In this document: piece after piece, positions 58,865 to 64,000 of the stretch
Layout: each line of letters opens with the position of its first letter
Numbering within the stretch: position 1 is the stretch's first letter
Program-made: the position numbers and the translations under genes
NCBI GenBank assembly: GCA_033239525.1
Contig: BSYO01000019.1
Coordinates: forward strand, 10,398,592 to 10,462,591
Length of the DNA: 64,000 nt
Reading direction: 5' to 3'
Origin: Nepenthes gracilis
Lineage: Eukaryota > Streptophyta > Magnoliopsida > Caryophyllales > Nepenthaceae
Notes under the pieces: model-generated
Database searches by the model: none
Told to the model about the DNA's origin: nothing
What the model saw: the letters and a program-made list of their open reading frames with translations, nothing else

Positions 58865-59929
58865 ACCCTCTGTCGGTTTCCTAGTTGTAAATGGGAGCAT
58901 GTCATGATGGACTTTGTTTCGAGTTTGCCTAAAACAGCGAGAAATTTGGATACAATTTGGGTGATTATTGATAGGCTAACAAAGTTGGATCACTTTTTGC
59001 CGGTCAAGATGAAATTCTTGAGAGATCATTTGGCACGTCTATATATAAATAAAATTGTAAGGTTATATAGTATTCCAACTTTGATAATTTTCCGATCGTG
59101 ATTCGAGATTTGCGTCAAAATTTTAGAAAAATTTATATAAAAAGTTGGATACCAAGTTGAAGTTTAGTATGGCATTTCACCCTCAAATAGATGGTCAATC
59201 GGAGAGAATTATATAAATTTTAGAAGATATGTTAACAGTATCTATTTTGAAAATGAAAGAGAATTTAGATAATTATTTTCCATTAGCTGAGTTGCATACA
59301 ATAACTGTTATCAGCCAAGTATCGAGATAATACCTTTCGAGACTTTATACAAGTAGAGATGTAGATTTCCTATTAATTGGAAAGAAAATAGTGATTGTAG
59401 ACTTTTAGGCCACGACATTATTCCGAATACTTCCAATAAAATTAAGATTATTTGAAATCGATTGATTGTTATTTAAAATTGCCAAAAGAGTTATGTCGAT
59501 AGACAAAAATTGATTTGAGGTTTAATGTGAGTGATTATGTGTTTTTGAAGATATCTCCTAGGTGTTGCAGTAGGTCAGAGAAATAGCCAACAAATTGACT
59601 TTACTTCTGAATTTGGCGGATTGTTATGATATCTTTCATACTTCTATATTAAGGAAGTACATGTATGATCCTTCGTATGCAATTGAATATGAACCACTAC
59701 TGATTGAAGAGAATTTGACATATGTTGAGATTTCAATTCAGATATTGTATAGAAAGGATTAGCTGTTGAGGACTAAAATGACTCCTATAGTTAAAGTAAT
59801 TGGGAGAACCATTCAATGGAAGAAGCGACATGGAAACCTAAGGATGAAATTTGGGAGAAATGTCCTTACCTATTTGAGTTTTAAGATACATAAATTTCAA
59901 AAATAAAATTTTTATAAGGAGGGGATAAT
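58865..59929 (+). pseudogene. Tekay-like integrase core and chromodomain-like tail
   Basis: It resumes with WEHVMMDFVSSLPKTARNLDTIWVIIDRLTK-type text (58890-58995, first catalytic Asp). Then come frame fragments around SPSNRWSIGENY (Glu region), HTSILRKYMYDPSYA (about 59637) and KVIGRTIQWKKRHGN near 59790-59840, the chromodomain-like end. A polypurine tract AAGGAGGGGATAA (59916-59928) precedes the 3' LTR. Confidence 0.85.
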
Positions 59930-61673
59930 TATAATGCTCAATTCTTGTCTGATTTATATGTCGATTCAGCTATATAAGGACAACACACACTATTTTCAGT
60001 TATTTCACACAAGAAGAAGAGAAATGAGAGAGAAAGGAAATGAGAAAAAAGAGAGAGAAAGAGGAGAAGAGGTATTTCAAAATATCCTTTTGTCACATCT
60101 GTAAGATTAGAGGTTGAAATAATTATCCTTACGCCATATTCTTGGTCTATTTCCATTTTTAATTATTTTTACTTATTTTTGGCAAATGTAATGTATATGT
60201 ATGTTAATTTACTTACACTGTTTAACTCCCTTACATATGCATGTCACTTTTACTAGTTATTTTAAGGTTTTATATCAGTTTTGCTACCATTTGAGGATTT
60301 TACTTGTTTTGTAAAAATTTGGTAAATATTTTGAGATGTTATATTTATGTATAAATATATTTCTAAAGAAAAAGTCACGAAAATTTATGTATGGGTTGTG
60401 CATGTGATATCAATGTTTTGTACTTTCGGTCGGGCTCTATTTTCGTTATGTGGTTCGATATGTGACATTTTTTCGAAGGAAAGGCTTTATATTTTGACTA
60501 TCCACTGTGGAAGCTTTGACCTTTTTCACCATATAAAAAAAGCTTTGATATATGATATAAAGACCCTCCCTAATTGTATTTTTATACGAGTCATCATCAA
60601 AAATTAAATACAACTAATATATTCAGGCATCCTAATATATTCAGATTGACTTAAAAATTATATCTATCATCAACAGGTGGGAAAAGAAAGTATCTTTTGT
60701 CCTCGTCTATAGGAAAAAAATATGTAGAAGGCCCACCTACCGGTCTAAATAGTAGCTTATGGTTTAAGGTTATTTGAAGTATGTATAACCCTTCTTTAAA
60801 GTCAATCTTTTAATCTTTGATTCTCTAATTTGTACAATTTTAAATTTTTAACATATTTTACATATATTGACTTGTATTTGAGATTTTGATTGAGATTTAC
60901 TTGTTTTGCTTGTCGTTGAAAATTCAATTGGTCTCATATATTGTAAACTTTTGATCTTCATTTCGAATTGTAGTATTGAGTACTAGACCACATTTGAACT
61001 TTCATTGATATGATATTATTGACATTTGGATATTAGTTTTTTATGGATTTTTGTGTACATTTTAATGTCCTTCATTGTATTTATGGATGCATCATTTATT
61101 ATATATTATATATATTGATATTTGCTGAATTTTTTACTAACATTTTTATTGTTCTTACCCATTTATATTAGTGGGCTATGGATACATTATAATGAGCTCA
61201 AACATAGATTTAATTAAAGTTTTATATATTTTTAGTGAGTAACAGCCGTGTATTTGGATTGTATTCATATCGGATGTATTTTGGCATTGTTTGGGGCAAC
61301 AGTCAAAATGATGATTGTATGTTTTATTGTTATGAAATCAGAGCTTGGTTTATTTTTGCTGTTAAAATATTGGTAACGTTTGGTTTGTGATAAGCCGGTA
61401 TTTTTATTGATATTATCGTTGGTCACTTTTTCTTACAATCATTGGGGAGCAAGTCACAATTATTTTGTTTGCCCAGATGAGTTATCCAATAACATCTCAT
61501 GAATAATTTGTATTCTGATTTATGATTATTGAATGTTGAGGTTGTATAATTCTCATTAGGCCATGCTTGAATTTAAAATTTTTTTAATTATTGTTTTATT
61601 TTAAAATTTAATTTTATGAGTTACTTATATTTTAAATTATTATTAGGACCTGTTTTGATTTGAGACTAGGACA
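59930..61673 (+). repeat. 3' LTR of the Tekay-like element
   Basis: 1744 bp, aligned with the 5' LTR throughout (for example GCTATATAAGGACAACA against ACTATATAAGAACAATG, and TGAGCTCAAACATAGATTTAATTAAAGTTTTATATA). The first bases are TA instead of TG. It lacks the 288-bp duplication and the repeats that precede it. Confidence 0.88.
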
Positions 61674-61783
61674 CCAAGTGCTGGCTGCCACGGAGTGCAT
61701 CTTCTCCTCATTGCTATGTCATTCAACTTTCGAACACAAGGTTTGTGATGTTCCATGTTTTCAGGTTGAAACCTCCGTACAAG
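61674..61783 (-). pseudogene. Aldo-keto reductase pseudogene (copy B), 5' half of the last exon
   Basis: Read on - from 61783, after an acceptor GTTTCAG: RRFQPENMEHHKPCVRKLNDIAMRRRCTPWQPALG. This matches the FQPEN...A-KKGCTP-QLAL segment of plant AKR13-type enzymes. It is cut at 61674 by the Tekay-like element and continues at 36726. Confidence 0.85.
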
Positions 61784-62642
61784 CTGAAACAAATATTAAT
61801 AAATTTATAGTTGTGCTATTTCATGGCCTTAACTTTATAATAAGGTTGCTGTAAAGATTACAAGTTCAAAGCATTGAAATAACCTAGCTATCTATAATAT
61901 AAGAATAATTAAAATTACTTATATTTGACCATTTCCAAACTTTATAAAACAAAAATTATGTAGACTTTGACCATCCTATTTGTATGAGTTTATGAAGCCA
62001 AAATATTTAGTTTTGAAAAACTGTATTAGGGGCATCTTTTAGTTATTTTTAGAATCCTTTCAACTAATGTAATGTTCAACCATTATTCTATTATCATATA
62101 AACCCATTAAGATATATGTATATATATAATGGCTAAAAGGTAAGTAATGAATACCTTTTCTATTAGCAATCATAAGTCAGGTGAGTCAAACTACAAGGAA
62201 AAAGCATGACACAAAATGTCATCTGGGCTTATCCTATCAACAGTTTTCAACGGAAAACGATTGATTGACCAGTGTTTAGGGAAACTACTTCTCCTAAAAG
62301 AGTTGCATTTATTTCTTTAATTACAATTATTGGATCAAATTTAATTATTATGATGAAAAAAAGAAATTTAATATATGAATTTTTATAAATTATTATTTAT
62401 ATAAGTAAAATATCAATAACAAACTTAGAAATCAGAAATTATTATTTGAGAAATTCTCAAATACTTTAGGGCCTAAGACAAAGAATCGGCTTCCAATAGG
62501 ATTATACGTAATAAACCCAATTTCAAGTTCTCCGAAAATTAATGCAATGCTTAAATTATAAGCCTGAATCACCAAAAAAAAAAACAAAAAAACAAAAGAA
62601 AACACAACTGTTAATCAATTCATAATAAATCTCTTCAAAGAT

Positions 62643-62779
62643 CTCTTCCTACACATCTCTTATCCACAATGGCCACTCTATCTAACCCATGCGCTTTTTT
62701 TTATTATGGAAGTGCATGCCTCCAACAAACCCGCATAGCTAATTTTTCCCTTCTCAATCAGCTTCTTGAGCTCTCCCAT
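62643..62779 (-). pseudogene. Aldo-keto reductase pseudogene (copy B), exon 3
   Basis: Read on - after an intact acceptor (GGTGGTAG): MGELKKLIEKGKISYAGLLEACTSIIKK, then a frameshift and stops. It is homologous to 26014-25857. Here the acceptor survives, whereas copy A has lost it. Confidence 0.8.
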
Positions 62780-62881
62780 CTACCACCCTACATATAATCG
62801 TCACGCCACTCACTTCCATAATATTTGATTGAAAGGGGAAAAAAAACTTATTTGTCTCATTTTGAGACTGTTTGGGCTAAC

Positions 62882-63330
62882 TGTGACCTCAATGGGTACT
62901 TCATTAATGATTCGACGGTGATAATAGAAGTCGATGCGGTCAGTATTAAGTCTCTTCAAGCTAGCCTCATAGGCAACCGCACATAAGTTCGGTTTTTGTG
63001 AACGGTGGAGCGTGCATCAATTTTTTAAAGAAATAGGCGAGATTATTTTTTAAATTTAGATTCTTTATTTTTAAATTGATAAATATAATTTAATAATTAA
63101 TTTTAATTATTTTTTTAAAAATTTTTTAAAAATAACTATATTATAATTATTTATTTAAAAATAAATAATTTAAATATAAAAAATAATTTCATTTATTTTC
63201 TTAAGAGATGCAGCCCCCTTTATCGTTCTAGCCTTAGGAGATGCATGCGCGTACATCTCCGAATTTGGTAGCCAATTGGACATTCTCCCTCCACCCTCAT
63301 TTCTGAGCCTAATTGAATCTGCGACCAATT
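62882..63330 (-). pseudogene. Aldo-keto reductase pseudogene (copy B), exon 2, split by an insert
   Basis: The 3' part reads YEASLKRLNTDRIDFYYHRRIINEVPIEVT and ends at a GT donor (62880-62881). The 5' part lies at about 63225-63330. The AT-rich insert 63004-63218 separates them. Confidence 0.8.
63004..63218. mobile_element. AT-rich insert, possible MITE
   Basis: About 215 bp absent from copy A at the equivalent position. The ends are weakly inverted (GGTGGAGCGTGCATC on the left; reverse complement of the right end GGGGGCTGCATCTC). The interior is almost only A and T. No clear TSD. Confidence 0.45.
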
Positions 63331-63492
63331 AAAAAGCACTACAGGAAATAATCAGATCTTAAGCATTTTAACTAAGAGGTTTTTTATGCACAAGAAGCGG
63401 TTGTTTAGTTTGAATATATAACCTATATATTATAGTAGAGTAATTTTAAGAAGATTCAGGGGCAACAAGTATAAAAATGACACGGGGTGGGT

Positions 63493-63726
63493 TACACCTT
63501 GCCGATGAGAGCTTCGTTAGTGTGGGGGGCCATAGCAATCATCAGTGTCGAGGAAGGTAATGCCAGAGTTGGCGGCATGGCGAATCAGCTTTCTCATCTC
63601 CTCTTCGGGCTTGCCAAACCTATGACACACCATGACAGGCTCATGCAGCCGAGGCCCTGTGTAGATTGTCACTTCAAGACCTTGACACCCAAGCCTTATT
63701 CTCCTCCTCACTGCTCCTCCTGCCAT
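63493..63726 (-). pseudogene. Aldo-keto reductase pseudogene (copy B), exon 1
   Basis: ATG at 63726: MAGGAVRRRIRLGCQGLEV, then a short out-of-frame part (the TQGLGCM motif is in another frame), then EEEMRKLIRHAANSGITFLDTDDCYGPP. The conserved TFLDT-D-YGP segment holds the catalytic Asp and Tyr of aldo-keto reductases. A run of six C after YG instead of the expected five shifts the frame; in the shifted frame HTNEALIGK leads to a GTGTAA donor. The gene therefore had at least four exons on - and is now dead. Confidence 0.85.
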
Positions 63727-64000
63727 CTCTCTCCTTCCAAAACCAATGCGCCAATGAGAACCATGCCATCAACCTTGTAACAAGGCTTTCTGAAAAACAA
63801 CCCACCGAGTCCAATAACTAAAACCATGGTTTTAAAAGACGAGTATTAGCATGGCCATTCCTACCAATAGCACCAAGCTTATATCTTCTGCCCGCTGGAA
63901 ATTAAAGATGAAGAAAGCTAAATGATTGAAGAAACTCTTGGATATTTTGGTCACTCCTTTATAAATAACTCAACAAATGAAAAGTCATCGAAGGTTCACA
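63727..64000. other. Upstream flank of the aldo-keto reductase pseudogene
   Basis: It would contain the promoter and 5' UTR on -. No TATA box or other motif that I can defend; no other gene. Confidence 0.4.

Larger units (their letters stand above)
36727..61673 (+). mobile_element. Tekay/Del-like chromovirus, 24.9 kb with three nested insertions
   Basis: LTRs at 36727-39047 and 59930-61673. TSD GCAAG (36722-36726) and CCAAG (61674-61678) match at four of five bases. The interior has gag, protease, RT, RNase H, integrase and a chromodomain-like tail in order, all heavily mutated and split by B (39626-47679), C (48368-55093) and D (56583-58859). Without them it is about 12.5 kb, normal for long-LTR Tekay elements. 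The C-terminal text HTSILRKYMYDPSYAIEYEPLLIEENLTY (about 59637-59725) supports the lineage. It disrupts the aldo-keto reductase gene. Confidence 0.9.
61820..63475. repeat. Host segmental duplication, copy B (partner 3955-4252 plus 24826-26500)
   Basis: Without the Tat insertion and the MITE, this copy keeps the ancestral order. It contains pseudogene exons 2 and 3 (-) and the introns around them. The matching site of the Tat insertion is near 62118. Confidence 0.85.

Noticed and set aside
63487..63780. Plus-strand ORF of 97 codons
   Set aside because: Opposite-strand shadow of aldo-keto reductase exon 1.

Overview
This 64-kb window is plant nuclear DNA (an angiosperm; I cannot name the species). 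It is gene-poor, heterochromatin-like sequence made almost entirely of nested, decayed retrotransposons. The evidence is plant-lineage LTR retrotransposons (Tat with an extra RNase H and an antisense gene, and chromoviruses), a 5'-truncated LINE, MITE-like inserts, and fragments of a plant aldo-keto reductase gene with GT-AG introns. I see no intact host gene, tRNA, rRNA or CRISPR array.

Layout. 1-3954: unclassified repeats, including a 0.64-kb unit repeated 1.94 kb apart, and AT-rich filler. 4253-24820: a Tat-lineage Ty3/gypsy element with TSD ATATG. It carries broken gag-protease-RT-RNaseH-aRNaseH-integrase on +, a 36-bp minisatellite after pol, and an antisense gene on -. A second LTR element without coding sequence (element A, 12480-22057) sits in the probable intron of that antisense gene. 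24826-26500: the other half of a host segment that is duplicated at 61820-63475. It holds two exons of an aldo-keto reductase pseudogene (-) and a MITE. 26501-28430: AT-rich, nothing recognised. 28440-36520: a very old Ty3/gypsy pol remnant, broken by a Reina-like chromovirus (29383-35052, TSD GAAAG, the youngest element here) and a truncated LINE (35501-35870). 36727-61673: an old Tekay/Del-like chromovirus that landed in the last exon of the aldo-keto reductase gene, so pieces of one exon now lie about 25 kb apart. It has itself been hit by element B (39626-47679, gag only, TSD GTAGA), element C (48368-55093, gag only, with a chimeric 3' LTR) and a solo LTR, D (56583-58859, TSD TTTGT). 61674-63726: the remaining exons of the aldo-keto reductase pseudogene on -.

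How the parts relate. LTRs A, B, C and D belong to one diverged group with TGTRAYRNCCC-like 5' ends, TCTGTCACA-like 3' ends and 2.1-3.1-kb length. A, B and C have little or no coding sequence, so they were probably mobilised in trans, possibly by a Tekay-like partner. All their LTRs carry the same layout: a donor mostly of the GC type (AG|GCAAGT), about 1.0-1.3 kb of intron-like sequence, a branch-point/polypyrimidine/CAG acceptor, and a short acidic reading frame ending at the same place with any of the three stop codons. This LTR-borne intron is the most interesting thing I found. Other notable signals are inverted W-box pairs with fixed 6-nt spacing shared by unrelated repeats, the Tat antisense gene with an LTR element in its intron, and the shared + orientation of every retroelement.
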